Origin: Ciborinia camelliae
Lineage: Eukaryota > Ascomycota > Leotiomycetes > Helotiales > Sclerotiniaceae
Direction: 5' to 3'
NCBI GenBank assembly: GCA_025890175.1
Contig: JANPYM010000009.1
Coordinates: forward strand, 2,410,250 to 2,474,249
Length of the DNA: 64,000 nt
A program made the position numbers and the translations under genes. Under the pieces are notes generated by a model. It searched no databases. It saw only the letters and a list, made by a program, of their open reading frames with translations, and was not told the DNA's origin. Positions 12,473-24,800 of this stretch are shown here, one piece after another (position 1 is the stretch's first letter; every line of letters starts with the position of its first letter).

Positions 12473-14657
12473 TGTTGATGTTGTGGATGTTGTTGATGTT
12501 GTGGAAATTTGAAATGGGGAGGAGTGCGGAGAAGGGAGGAGGGAGGAGACAATGTTTATGGTTGAAATTAAATTTCCGAGAGGAGATAAGATGAGATGAG
12601 ATAAGATGCGTTGATTTTGATTTTATTTTATATAGAGAGAGCATACAAGCGAGAAAGCGAGCGAGCGTATATATATGCGGATTGCAGATTGCGAATCATT
12701 CTATATAATGATAACGATAACGATAATGAGTTGAAAATTCGACTTGGACTTGAAAATTAGACTTGGATGATAAGTTATATTATATACGTATATACTAGGT
12801 ATATAGATATATATCTATATACCTATAATCATTTATTTGTTTATTCATTCATTTGTATTATAGGTATTAAAGTTAAAGTTAAAAAGTAAAAGTAGAAGTA
12901 GAAGTAGAAGTAGAAGTAGAAGTAGAAATAAAAGTAGAAGTTGAAGTTGAAGTAGAAGTAGAAATAGAAGTAGAAGTTGAAGTTGAAGTTGAAGTTGAAG
13001 TAAAAGTAGAAGTAGAAGTAGAAGTAGAAGTTGAAGTTGAAGTAAAAGTTGAAGTTAAAGTTGAAGTAGAAATTAAAAATAAAAATAAAAATAAAAATAA
13101 AAATAAAAATAAAAATAAAAATAAAAGTTGAAATTGAAATAAAAATAAAAATAAAAGTAGAAATAAAAATAAAAGTAAAAGTAAAAGTAAAAGTAAAAGT
13201 AAAAGTAAAAGTAAAAGTAAAAGTAAAAGTAAAAATAAAAATAAAAATAGAAATAGAAATAAAAATAGAAATAAAAATAAAAATAAAAATAAAAATAAAA
13301 ATAAAAACAGAAATAAAAGTAGAAGTAAAAATAGAAGTAAAAGTAGAAGTAAAAGTAGAAGTAAAAGTAGAAGTAAAAGTAGAAGTAAAAGTAGAAGTAA
13401 AAGTAGAAGTAAAAGTAGAACTAAAAGTAGAAGTAAAAGTAGAAGTAAAAGTAGAAGTAAAAGTAGAAGTTGAAGTTGAAGTAGAAATTAAATAAATTTT
13501 TTATCTTATATTATCTTATCCATCTCATCTTATATAATCAATACAACTTGAAGCTTTACCTTGGACTTGCGAAGTTGAGAAAGAGAAATCAATTTATATA
13601 TTTATTGTATAGATATAAATAGATATCTACTGGATATAAAGCTTTTCAATCAGTTTAACTCGGATTGGAATATTATACAAGAATAAGCTTTTGCCAGTAG
13701 GGAATTAAAAACTCGTTTTATATATATAGATAGTAGAATGAAATTTTCGACTGTTACGATTAGTGAGTGAGTTGATGTAAATAAGTAGCTAGTTTGAAGT
13801 GAAAAAGTAATAATGAAAAGGTTTATGGATTTGAATTATGAATCTCGGTATTGGGTTGGAAAGATGGATGGATGATAGTGATAGGTAGGTGCTATTCGTT
13901 GTACGATTATATTATTATATACTTTAAGTAGGTATTCAGCAATAGATTTTGATTTTAATTCTAATTCTACTTAATTAATTACTTTACGTAGATATATACA
14001 GCGAACGAAGATGGAATTTTTGTCACGGTTTGGGATGGAATGTATGTATGGGGTTTGAGAATATTTAGTTTGTATTTACTCAATCAAATCAAATTATCAA
14101 TTTTCTTCCTTTTTCTTAAATGGTTTATTTAGTGTAGTAGGAATCAATATCTAGTTGATATAGGTTAACCTTTCTCTTTTGCATTGCGTTGAATGTCTAT
14201 ACCTAGGTACCTATTTATTGTTATTTATTAATTGAAAATTACTTCCTGGAAAGCGTGACAAGATCTTGGTGTGTAGTAACGCAATGCTACAAATATTGTG
14301 ATTGGTGGGATCTTGAAATCAGCATGTATATTTATCTTCGAATTTCGGCTCTTTTCACCTGATCTTATTCCGATTCCTACAATTGCCTCTGAGATACTAG
14401 GTATATTGTCGTGTCCAGGTAACACATGATGTAATACAGTATTTAACCAACCCAATCAATGAGGGTTGAAGCCACATCAAATTCAAATCGTGTAGAGGAA
14501 TAGGGTCGAATATTTTGGGGATTTTCTTTTCGTGATATAATTTTAAAATATTTGTTATTAAACTTTTCAGTTATATATAATTATAACCACCATTTATATA
14601 TTATTATATAGGTTTTATAATATCACCGAACTCTGCGACCTGGAAGATAATCTTACA
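12473..14657. other. Spacer between choline kinase and the HET gene
   Basis: No gene seen. It contains the 3' flank of choline kinase, a long AAGTAG/AAAAT-type microsatellite (listed separately), and about 1.1 kb of AT-rich sequence that serves as upstream region of the HET-domain gene. Confidence 0.75.
12870..13490. repeat. About 620-bp compound microsatellite, nearly C-free on the plus strand
   Basis: Imperfect runs of AGAAGT, AAAAGT, GAAGTT and AAAAAT blocks, each amplified locally and merging into the next. Only two C residues occur on the plus strand across the tract (near 13308 and 13421), an extreme strand asymmetry. Begins about 400 bp after the choline kinase stop codon. Confidence 0.95.
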
Positions 14658-16970
14658 ATGGAATTGAAGCTTTCTATCCCCAACGGACAACCAAATCCCA
14701 GTATCGAAGTATACAAACTAGCACTGCGATATCTCGAGAGAGCTATTACGAACCATTCTACGGGGAGCCATATTCCCTCTCACCCAAATAATGTAAATTC
14801 GCTTTGCAATCGTTGTGCCGCCGTGAGCGAGCGACTCAGAGACGCATGTGAAAGTACAGACGCGGGAGCTGACGAGATGGATCTTGGAGGCAGCGCCAGA
14901 GATGCCTCTGGTAATTTATTTCTTGGAACTCTCCAGGAGATATTCGCGCGAAATGATTGTCCTCTCTGTGGTTTAATTACGAGGCAATTCCTGCGAACGA
15001 AACGTCGTGAGATATACACCAATGCACGGTTAAAGGAACGAGAGATTCGTGACCTGACACTTCCCGAACTTCTTGAATTGTCTTATCCGGAGAAGAATGA
15101 TGAGAATGAGGATGAGAATGAGAATGATTGGATTGTTGATCCTTTCTCACAAGTGTTGCAGCTCTCTCTCAACACTATTCTTAGCGATGGAATAATGTCG
15201 ATATGGTGGCCGGAGAAGACAGTAGACGAGATCAATGACGAACCTTCCCAGCTTCCAATGATGGCTGCTGATCACGAAGCTACATTTCCAGGGGTGAAGC
15301 CATGGATAGCTTTACCTCGAGGCAAAATTAGTATCCAACGGGACCTTTCCATGTTTTCCAAGTGTTTTTACTCTTGTCTGGAAAATCATGGAAGATGTCG
15401 AGAAACAACAACCAGTCCCGGACTAGGCTTTGGACCTAGTAGACTAATCGACATTGAACAGATGAAGATTGTTTGTATGGGAAGAGATGAGATACCGACA
15501 TATTTCGTTCTCAGTTATGTTTGGGGACGTCCACCATTTCTTCTTTTGGAGAAAAATAATGAGCGCGATTTTTCCACGCCAGGGTTTCTTTCTACCCAAG
15601 CGATACCCCAAACGATCTTCGATGCAATTGAGATCACGCGGCATTTCGGCATCCGATACTTGTGGGTAGATGCGCTCTGTATTGTTCAAGATGATCTGGA
15701 GAACAAGATGCATGAGATAGATAGAATGCATATCATATATGCCCAGGCAGAGATGACGATAGTTGCAGCTACCGGCGACGGAGCCAATTCTGGATTATTA
15801 GAAATCGATCCGGTTTTTGCAGGTGAAGGGGTGCATCTAATCAATGGTAAGCGATTTATCGTTGATACCATGGAAATGCGAGAGGTGGTAGAGTTCTCCA
15901 CGTGGTTCACACGAGGTTGGACTTTTCAAGAGCTTGTCTTCTCGAAGAGAATCATGTACGTTACTCCCGAGCGCACTTACTATGCTTGTGACGAAGGGAG
16001 TTGGAGTGAAGATTTTCCTTTGCCCGAAAATATGACTTCGGATGAGAAGGAAATGGTTTTCTATGATGAAAGTCTTAAAACGGGCTTTGACTTTCAAAAG
16101 AAACTTAATCCATTCGAGAACTATAGTTCCATGGTATCCAAGATGTCTACGAGGCAATTTACCCAGGAGAGTGATTGTCTAAACGCATGCCGTGGGTTTT
16201 ATACTGGAATGTTATTGAAAGGGTTGGGTGGCTCTGTGTGTGGATTACCGGCCATATGTTTTGAATTTGCACTTGCTTGGCAACCCGATGGAAATCTTTC
16301 TCGGAGACGGATCCTTCAAACCTCAGAATACTTACAATTTCCTTCATGGTCTTGGGCTGGTTGGAATGGTCCAATTGATTATCCATTTCTTTCTAGCCCG
16401 GAGAGGTGCGGCGTGATATGTGACGTTAGATGGACTGTATTTGAGGCCTACACAACTCCAATGATAGGAGATGATTCAAGAGAGGAATGCCGATTCAAAC
16501 AAGTCGTCCCTACCATTAAAGTCCACACCTCACCAGAGCAATCATATCAAAGCTTGAGTTCATGGCAAACCCATTCATATTTTCTGGAGAAGCGACCAAG
16601 CTTGACGAATTCTAGGATACGCGGATTACTCGATATGGATGCGGGTCGGAAAATTATGTCTAGCAACTTCATCGGTCCTAGTCTCTTGATATTTGAAACC
16701 TGCTCCATCACTTGTCTAATCCAAGAAACATCACGACTCCCCCTTCCTCTCGCGCATCACAAAGATCTCAAATTCTTCTCCATCTCCCACAATAATACCA
16801 TAATCGGCGAACTCAAGATCGATTTAACCACCTTAAACACCTACCTCGACTCAATTTCCTCTTCACAACCACAATCACAATCACACCCGCTCTCCGACCC
16901 ACTCCCAATCGAATTAATAACCCTCTTCCAAATGGATTTCGCAACAACAGCCATCCAAGATCTCATATAG
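14658..16970 (+). CDS. HET-domain protein, ends at an in-frame TAG before its expected C-terminus
   Basis: Heterokaryon-incompatibility domain protein (PF06985), a family linked to fungal non-self recognition and regulated cell death. Single exon, 770 residues. N-terminal cysteine motifs LCNRC, CPLC and an H-C pair in ENHGRC precede the domain. HET landmarks: YFVLSYVWG (about residue 280), LWVDALCIVQDD (about 335), YAQAEMTIVAATG, and TRGWTFQEL (about 418), then the downstream signature FPSWSWAGW (about 560). The reading frame stops with TAG at 16968-16970, but the same frame stays open for a further 65 codons that look like the usual HET-protein C-terminus (see next entry). No GT donor occurs in the C/A-rich ~100 nt before the stop, so splicing out the stop looks unlikely. 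The allele is therefore truncated, or the stop is read through. Confidence 0.9.
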   Translation: MELKLSIPNGQPNPSIEVYKLALRYLERAITNHSTGSHIPSHPNNVNSLCNRCAAVSERLRDACESTDAGADEMDLGGSARDASGNLFLGTLQEIFARNDCPLCGLITRQFLRTKRREIYTNARLKEREIRDLTLPELLELSYPEKNDENEDENENDWIVDPFSQVLQLSLNTILSDGIMSIWWPEKTVDEINDEPSQLPMMAADHEATFPGVKPWIALPRGKISIQRDLSMFSKCFYSCLENHGRCRETTTSPGLGFGPSRLIDIEQMKIVCMGRDEIPTYFVLSYVWGRPPFLLLEKNNERDFSTPGFLSTQAIPQTIFDAIEITRHFGIRYLWVDALCIVQDDLENKMHEIDRMHIIYAQAEMTIVAATGDGANSGLLEIDPVFAGEGVHLINGKRFIVDTMEMREVVEFSTWFTRGWTFQELVFSKRIMYVTPERTYYACDEGSWSEDFPLPENMTSDEKEMVFYDESLKTGFDFQKKLNPFENYSSMVSKMSTRQFTQESDCLNACRGFYTGMLLKGLGGSVCGLPAICFEFALAWQPDGNLSRRRILQTSEYLQFPSWSWAGWNGPIDYPFLSSPERCGVICDVRWTVFEAYTTPMIGDDSREECRFKQVVPTIKVHTSPEQSYQSLSSWQTHSYFLEKRPSLTNSRIRGLLDMDAGRKIMSSNFIGPSLLIFETCSITCLIQETSRLPLPLAHHKDLKFFSISHNNTIIGELKIDLTTLNTYLDSISSSQPQSQSHPLSDPLPIELITLFQMDFATTAIQDLI

Positions 16971-17168
16971 ATGAATATGCATAGTGCACGAGGAACGTTC
17001 TCCAAATCATTTACCGAGATGATGGATAAGCGAGTGGATAAGCGCGTCAGAGTTGTGATGTGGATTACGTGGGAAAAAGGGATTGCTCGACGTATTGCGG
17101 TGGGTTTTATGACGGCAGAGGGCTTTGAAGATGCGGGGCCGGTGAGGAAAGAAATTGTTCTTGCGTGA
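16971..17168 (+). other. In-frame C-terminal extension of the HET gene beyond its TAG stop
   Basis: Immediately after the stop the same frame continues for 65 codons and ends with TGA. It contains VVMWITWEKGIARRIAVG and closes with GPVRKEIVLA. In HET-domain proteins a segment of this type (WI.W..GIAYRVG ... W.EIVLG) typically forms the last ~60 residues, so this is probably the original end of the protein. It starts with its own ATG, but an independent 65-residue gene is less likely. Confidence 0.6.
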
Positions 17169-18331
17169 GTGGGTGGGATGGTTATGGGCTTGTGAATAAA
17201 TGGTGGAATGTCTTGATATTGGTGGAATTTGAGATTTGGAATTTGGTGGGAATTATTTATGAGAGGGCTTTTAGCGGAGGATGAGAATAATGAGGTAGAA
17301 TGGAAGATCTCCTCATAACATCATCATACGAAAATTGTTGAATCTATTTATTCTAGAGTATTTCTCTTTATCAAAAACATCCAAGCCTGCTCCAAGTACC
17401 CTCCCAATAGTTACCTAATTTGATTCCCTAGAAACATATTCAAAATAAACAATAAACCGTGACGAAATAGTATTTCACATCAATAGTATTTATTACCATA
17501 CCACATCATACCATTCCACAAAAACAGATCTATTCAGACGCAGGGTCACCATCATCACAGCCAGATCAAATCAACTTTTGATATCTATTTCTTCATTAAT
17601 AGCAAAGCTAATATTATTCTCGATATTTAAGTTCAGGTTTTTTTATGAAATTTCCATCCTCATTTTATTTCCCCCTTGGATAAACTACCTTGAACCCATT
17701 TTATAATAGCACTTCCTTATTAAATGAATTATAGCCATGACCTTCCTTATCTTATGACATACTCCGTAACCCACAGTAACTTCCATCGCTTTCATTCGTT
17801 GCTTTCAAAAATTCGCTGTTATTCTTTTTTTTTCATGCTTTCTTTCTGCAAATTATGACATTAACATTAAACATCGATCGGGTTGGGTGTTTGATTTGTA
17901 TTTTATTGTATACTATTCCAATATGATACTTGTGAAGAATTGTGCAGAAGTGTAAATAAAGCTGCCGTGTACCCTAGTATTAGTATCATGACTGCAAGAC
18001 ATAATCTAATCCCGGGTTTTGAGGATCGATATTGCTTGACTTGATACGAGAGAAAGTAGAATGAAGGGGATGGTTTTTTTATATGATTTCAGGGAGGGGA
18101 GGGGGGGAGAGAGAGAGCGGACGTACCACGAAAGAATGGAGAGCATGTTCGCCAACCCTAAACCTTCGAAATCAAGGAAATTAGTATTATACTCTAGAGA
18201 ACTTGAAACTATCAAATCATCCCATCCATCCATCCTCACCCATCCGCCCTATTTTTCTCAACTTGAATCCACATATTCAAATCGAAATCTCAATGTCAAG
18301 ACTCAGACTAAGAGTAACTATCGTAGCTCAA
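17169..18331. other. Spacer between the HET gene and the DUF4246 pseudogene
   Basis: No coding signal recognised. AT-rich, with a purine tract near 18090-18120 (GGGAGGGGAGGGGGGAGAGA). Two convergent 3' ends meet here. Confidence 0.65.
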
Positions 18332-20694
18332 TCAATGTTTACAAAAGTCATGATCATGATCCTGCCATCCCTCTTCCGAGTTCTCAACAAAAACACTCCG
18401 CTCACGCATAAGTTTGATTCGATGTTCCTTCGCCCCTTCTATGCTCATCGGTAGCGTATCGTCATCAGCGTGTAAGTACTCGCGAATCATTACTATTAAC
18501 TCTGGAGATAGCTTCAACTTTGCTGCGGAAATATCTATATTCGAGCCTTTTTTCATTCAGGAGAGCTATTAACTCGGCGGGAATTTTGATATGGCTTCAC
18601 GGCGTGATTCGGAGGCATGGCCAAAGATATACTCGGTCAATTAGTCCATTTGTTGGGGTGGTACATTGGCGGTGGATATGATGCGTTGAGTGGGGTCTAT
18701 GAGCCATAGAGCTATGAAGCGTCGATGGCCTGGTTTCGTTGGGTCTTCTAGGCGGAAAGGAGAGACTCTCTATTGACTTGTGGCATATATTAATTTTTGA
18801 CTTTTAAATACCAAGAATCATTGCTCCTTACAAGACGTTTGGAAAAGCAAGGAGTCTTCCTTGATGTGTTTCAACGCCACCATAATTTTGGAGACACGGG
18901 GATCGTTCTTGTCCTAAAGATATTCCATAGATTTGCTCCATCCAACTATAGCCATCTTGTTCGACTTAAATTTCCTCATGTAGGTATGCTGAAGTCTGCA
19001 TACGGAATGATAGGTCGGTCGAAGTTATCAGGGTTGGGCACAGGGTAGGGTATACCCGGGGTAACCCGGGGTAAAACCGGCAGGTTGATCACCCTACTCC
19101 TTCTTTGCAGGGTAAAATAATCACCCCGTGAAATGCCTCGGGTATCCGGGATATCCGGGGTATATATTATGTGATTGTTTAATATAATCGTTCAAAGTTT
19201 AAAAAAGGGAAAGAGCGAAGAAATAGAAAAATGATAAATATTAAGATTAAAATTAAAATAAGATTTTGGATTAGGATTAGGATTAGAATAAGATTTTGGA
19301 TTAAAATTAGAGTTGGGAATAGTTTTAACTTTAAACGATAGTATTAAACGATTATATAATATATACCCCAGATATCCCGAATACCTGCAGGTTTTATAAA
19401 ATAATCACCCCGTAGAATCCAACAGGGTAAAATAAACCACCCGGAAAAGTAAAATACCCCGGGTAGGGTATGGGTGCCCAACCCTGGAAGTTATATTCTC
19501 GCTATCATGGTAGTAAAGCGCCGTGCCCGCAAATATGCTCAATCATTTGTCCCTCAATCTTGAAATATATCAGTACCAGATTCGTTAGTCGAATCAATGT
19601 GATAAGGTTGGACTAACATGCCAACCACCCATTGGAAATTTGGGCTTTTTTGGTGTGAGCTCAATAGAAGCCATCTTGACAATGACTTCAAGGCCAGAGT
19701 TTCGATATTTCTCTGCAAGACATGTCTCCGGTTGTCTCGATTATTTTACATCTTCGAAAAAAAGCTCCAAAATGACGGGTTTGCGCAATAACTCCCATTC
19801 TTTCCGGGCCTCTTCATATTTTCCGTGCTCATGTCGGGCACCTATTTCCCCCACCTGGTTTATTGCTACGTCTGTAACTTCTTCGAGACCCGATGGGGTC
19901 TAGTTCTCATTATTCCTGTCACTAAATAATCTCAGAATTAAGTCGCTTTCAATCTCAAAAGCTGAAGGGTACTTACTTTAGATTATTGGGGCGGGGAAAC
20001 CGAGAATTGAGTCCTTCAAAACTCTGCTACTTCCGTAAATCAAAGATTACATCGAAGGATGCGCTAAATCCTGGACTATTTCATTTGAATTAGGATGCCG
20101 ATCGAGCTCTGAAGATTGATCAATCTTAAGTGTATCGAAAGCTTTGCGGAAAGAATGGTGAAGATCGTAACAGACCAGATTGTCTGCTTTCGCGATAGAT
20201 GCGCTTGCATCAAATATCGGAACGAGACGAGTCTCCTCGTAATACTTGGCCTTGCTTTGGAGTTCTTGGATACACTTTTAAACACATTTGCGTGAGAGAT
20301 TGATGTTACGACAAGCACTTCCGTAATCAAATGTCCTCGCACTCATAATTCCTGTCAACGGCTTCATACTGTCGGACATATAACCGTCACGTAATAAAAA
20401 CTTTCCTAAACGATCCCGCCACTGGCTCTTGTCGCGGATTGCTAGCCTCCAAAACTGTTTGTCTGGAATTGGCTCGTCAAAAACCTTTTTGTGCCATTCT
20501 TCCTTATCCGTGAGGCGATCCATGATACTCATCATGGCAAGCTCCCGAACAGGAAGCAGATCCGAATCGGCACCACAGGAGCCTCCACATGTTCCGATAT
20601 TATAAACTGGGTCATGGTCTTGTGGATCGAGGCGTACGGGAAAGCCAAGTCCTGGATAGTCTGGAATGGCTAATGACTTTTTGCTTGGTTGCAA
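18332..20694 (-). pseudogene. DUF4246-family gene, decayed and interrupted by a MITE
   Basis: The minus strand can be read as a nearly full-length fungal DUF4246 protein (function unknown). It starts at 20694 (MQPSKKSLAIPDYPG), then RELAMMSIMDRLTDKEEW, QELQSKAKYYEET, AHPSM-stop-SLIYGSSRVL, LEVIVKMASIELTPKKP, GGWH split by an intron from IEGQMIEHIC, then ALYYHDSENITS, GRLLAFPNV, LEDPTKPGHRRFIAL, DPTQRIISTANVPPQQ, and C-terminal SPELIVMIREYL and EEGWQDHDHDFCKH. Lesions: in-frame stops at 20278-20280, 20047-20049, 18966-18968, 18770-18772 and 18642-18644; a one-base insertion in the CCC run at 19526-19528; a frame change near 18510-18560; and a 458-bp inverted-repeat element between the codons for ENI and TS. 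Several apparent stops fall in recognisable introns and are not counted. Confidence 0.85.
19029..19486. mobile_element. Non-autonomous hAT-like element (MITE), 458 bp
   Basis: Starts CAGGGTTGGGCAC and ends with its exact inverse GTGCCCAACCCTG, a 13-bp perfect terminal inverted repeat. It is flanked on both sides by the 8-bp direct repeat GAAGTTAT (19021-19028 and 19487-19494). An 8-bp target duplication and a CAGGG terminus are typical of hAT transposons. The repeat continues imperfectly inward for about 150 bp on each side (CCGGGGTA, AAAATAATCACCCCGT and ATATCCGGGGTATATATTAT motifs), making a fold-back structure. There is no transposase, so it must be mobilised in trans. It sits inside the DUF4246 pseudogene. 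Confidence 0.92.
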
Positions 20695-21876
20695 TTGAGA
20701 AAGCAGAAGACAAAAGCAACAGACTGGAGTATAAATTGATTTGAAGATAATAGAAACTAGGAAGACCCGCGTGTGAGGGTCGAAAGTTACTAGTTACCAT
20801 AATACGGGTTGTCGAAATATCCCGATTGATTTAACTTTTATGCAATCCTGCCTGCTCTGCATAATAACTCATAGGCAAGGATAAAAGTGTAAATAGGGCT
20901 CTATATTTAGTTACATTATTGAAAATATTCAATATTAATCAAAGTTGATATAGGTAGAGCAACCCGAATAGGTAATAGAAGTGTATAATAACACCTTTAG
21001 CCATTTAATTTATTGTATTGTAACTTATATAGATACTATTGAGCCTTCTACCCCAGGGAATATTCAGATACAGCGAAATCAAGGGATAAATAGTATATTC
21101 TAGGTTGTGACTAAAAAGTAGACTATATAATTATTGCCTTGTACTCCATATATGCCATTCCCCCGAACCATACGACCTGAACTATATGACCCAATCCTCA
21201 AGAGATACCTAGATATTCTAACTAATGAGAGGGAGCTAATATAAACCCCATCTCCCCACCTAACGCAATACAGATCTAGTGCCTACAGTATAAATCATAG
21301 TGATTATCTGCACCTAGATAGTGACTTCGTAACAACGTGTTAATATCACGTGACAATCAAGAATCCGCACATCTTAGCTTTCACCCGAGTAAGAGCACTC
21401 GATTTATTAGTTTTATATTAGAGTAGGTAACACCCATAGAGCCTGAAACATATCCTAATCAGATATACTAGCAATAGCAGCATAACAGGTTGGGGGGAGG
21501 GTGCCAAATCACGTGAGCTGATCGTAGCAAAATTAGGTGTTCCGTTTCAGGCATGCAACTAGATCTAGACAGCTCATTGTCACCCACTCAATTGATTCTT
21601 CACAACAAATTCAATACACCTCGATAAAGTAAATTTCTTAGATTGTTCTCCTACTTGTGTTTTTCTAATTCGATACTCCGCATCACACTCATACCCCCAT
21701 TTCTTCTCTCCAACCAATTGCCTCATTTCTTCACTAACCAATTACCCTCCTCCAATTGGCAACTAGTACCTGCTCAATACTGACTACTAATAACATCAAG
21801 ATATGAGTAAGATGACGATATGTTGTTTCCAATACTCTTCACCCTCACACCTTCCCCTGGTATTCCATCAATTTCT
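20695..21876. other. AT-rich spacer between DUF4246 pseudogene and PAN3
   Basis: No gene recognised. It includes the former promoter of the DUF4246 pseudogene, one copy of an inverted-repeat family (21441-21552) and the 3' flank of PAN3. The AT-rich stretch 20820-21420 has no open frames and may be degenerate repeat DNA. Confidence 0.6.
21441..21552. mobile_element. Short MITE-like repeat, copy A
   Basis: Bounded by GCCTGAAAC (21441-21449) and its inverse GTTTCAGGC (21544-21552). The interior shares TATACTAGCAATAGCAG and ATAACAGGTTGGGGGG with a second copy at 44212-44412. This copy, 112 bp, appears internally shortened relative to that one. No clear target duplication. Confidence 0.6.
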
Positions 21877-24800
21877 CTAAAACCCTCTCTTGGCTGGCTT
21901 TTGCAAATCTCCCCAAGCTCCAATAACTTGTTTCTTTAGCTCCTTATATGTAATAATAAAAGCATTTTCTCCATCCCTAGTCGTCAAGTGAATCTTTTCA
22001 TCTTTTCCTGCATCCAATTTATTCAAATGCTTCAAAATCCACGCCATATCAGTTACCGGTCTCCCTTCCTCATCAACCGGATGAAACACGTAATCTCTGA
22101 ACAATTTCAATATATATCGTTCCCCGTTTTCACTCCAGTTTGGATCATTATCATATTCAGGTCGTTCGTTAATGTTACCCAGCTTCGCCATCAAACGGAC
22201 GAGACGGGCATTTTCGAGCTCGCGACAGAGATCAGATGTTAATTCATCATTGGATTGAAGGGAGCTATCGAAGGCAGTGGCCATGCGACCGGAAATACCT
22301 CTCATGAAGGTTTGTATGTCTTTGTTCTCGGTATCCGTGGAAGAAGATGGCGTAACAAGCCATTTGATTGTGTCGGTGAGCTCCGCACTATAAATTCGGC
22401 TGAGACTCTCGAGGTGGACTTGAATAACCTGAGGGTTGGCTTGAGGCGTGATCGATGCATTAACTGTGGCTAAAGATAACATCAGTGTGCCGAATAAATA
22501 CAGGTCATTATCCTGAAGTTCCTCTATTGGACGTTGTTGATCGAAATGAAGGATATCGAATATGGAACATGCATTTAGACGAATTCGATTTTTGTCAGTA
22601 AGAATAACTTTGCTCAAATGCATGCATCGCACAGCAAATTTAGCATCATGTACGGCCTTGATGGCTATGGTAATTTGTACAATGTATGCCCATAGAGTGT
22701 CTTCGGATATCCTAGGAGTAGGTCGATTTCCGTATCGGTTTGTGGTTGTAGTGGGAAAATGGACCTCTAACAGAGTTTTCGAAAGTGGGTGATAATTTGT
22801 TACAATTATCAAGGAGCTATCACCAAATTGTCGTGTAGTAAAGGCATCAATGAATGATACCACGCCTGCACTGTTGACTTCTTGCCATTTTTTAACAGCT
22901 CGAACAGCCTTTTCATGGGTGAGGTGAAATCCTATCGTTGGTCAATATTAATCCACATAAATTTAGTTACATCTGACTCACCTTCAAGTCTTCGTAAACA
23001 GTAATGTTTTCCATTCTTTGTTGATGTCGCCTTGTATACCCAACTTGGATATCCGAAAACAATGGTACTCCTATTTTGAGTTGTATCCAGGGCGACTAAT
23101 GAGTGGTATGATATTGGTGAGCCTGGTGAACCAAGATTCGGAAGGGTACTGTCTAGTTGAGTTAGCATCGAAGTCTTTATCCGTTTTGTTAAACTCACTT
23201 GGCATTATTTGAAGAGAAGCTTCAGACTTTCTTTGAAGTTCCTCACGAAGCCTGTCGGATAGAAAAAGATCATGGATAGACCTTTGGTAAGGTAACAAAT
23301 CTTCCTTGTGTGGACCGATTGGGTTATAGAAGTGATAGTTCAACGGCTGAACATTGTAACTTGGTTGTCCTTGATAGAATGCTGATCCGCCTGGTGCCAA
23401 ATTGCCGATTTCCCCTGTATAGTGGCCAGGGAAAGGCGTAGGAATTGCTTGATTGACACTTTCCATCGAGAAGGAGTCATAAGGAAGATCAGGTGTGGCA
23501 CCATTAGTGGGTAGCTTGTCTTCGATTAGCATATAATCCAGTGGAAGATCTGATAAAAACGTCATGCCACTCTTGAATGTATAAACTCAAGTTCAAAGTT
23601 GAGATGGTATTCGAGGATAAATACGAAGTATTGCTTACATTCTGAGAAAGTTCAAAAGTTTGTGTGTAATTGGCTTGTGATGGATTAAATTGGGCTGTTT
23701 CTGGATCGAGTTGAGGGGTGGGTGTGGCAGCCCCGCTCGTAAGCCCTCGAGGTGTAAATGGAGCCGCGTTTGCAGCTTGGGAAGTGATTGAAGAGACTTT
23801 GTTGGATGTGGGTATAGCTGATGGTGTGAATGAAGGAGAATCTACGTTCAAAGTCTTTTTGGGTCTATCATTTTCAGGGTCAGTTTTGAACAATGATAAC
23901 CATGTAGCTGGACTCTCTTTCGATTTCGAATCTTGACCAGGTTGCTGATTTGGGGTATCAATATGGACTCCAGGTTTACAAATTTCAAACCCCCATGAAG
24001 TTTCAGTACTTGACTGTTTGTAGGCTCGCCGTTTTTTTGGTGTGACATCCTTGAGGGGTGATTTAATTACACCAGATGGAACGATGAAACAAGGTGAAAC
24101 ATTGAGACGACATGAGAGATTGAGACTTGGGACCTTGGAAGTAACTGGACCATTGAAAGTAATTAAAGTACCGGTAGTGTCTGGATCCTTGATTGTTTCC
24201 GCAGACTCCATTATACAAGAAGGTATGATTGTGGTCAAAGACTTCCTGTCCTTTAGATCTGAATCTTGAACACTAGAAATATCTGGAAAATTTGGCTGAT
24301 TGTTTCCAGCTTCTGGAGGCACATCTGTCTGATCATTCACCGTCGCAGTTTTGAGAAGTGTATAACTATCAACTGTACCATCTCTCCCTGTGAGATAAGA
24401 GAAGGCGCTGGTGTAGACTGTATAACTTGTCCAAAAGGCTCTAAACAAGGCTGTGGTTGACTGGTGCTTCGTGGCTGCCCTGTCGTGGGTAATGTAGTAG
24501 AGTCTAATCGAGAAGAGCGTTTTGTCCACTCCCATGAGGTGAAGGGGTGTCAGTCGAACTGGAGGCTTGTCCAGATTATGACTCTCATTCTGTCAGGATT
24601 CATTGTGGTTGATTGTGCCAAAGATCGTTGCACAATGAAGACGAAAGAGGAAGGTATTTGGTATGTAGGGACCGGAAAGTACCACCAAGGCCACAGTAAT
24701 AATAGGGCATGCAGTAGCACCTCATAACAATTCAAGTGGAGCAGGAACCTCCCACAAGGCCAGGAGAGTGACCAAAAAGAGTTATGGTGTTTGCTCTAAT

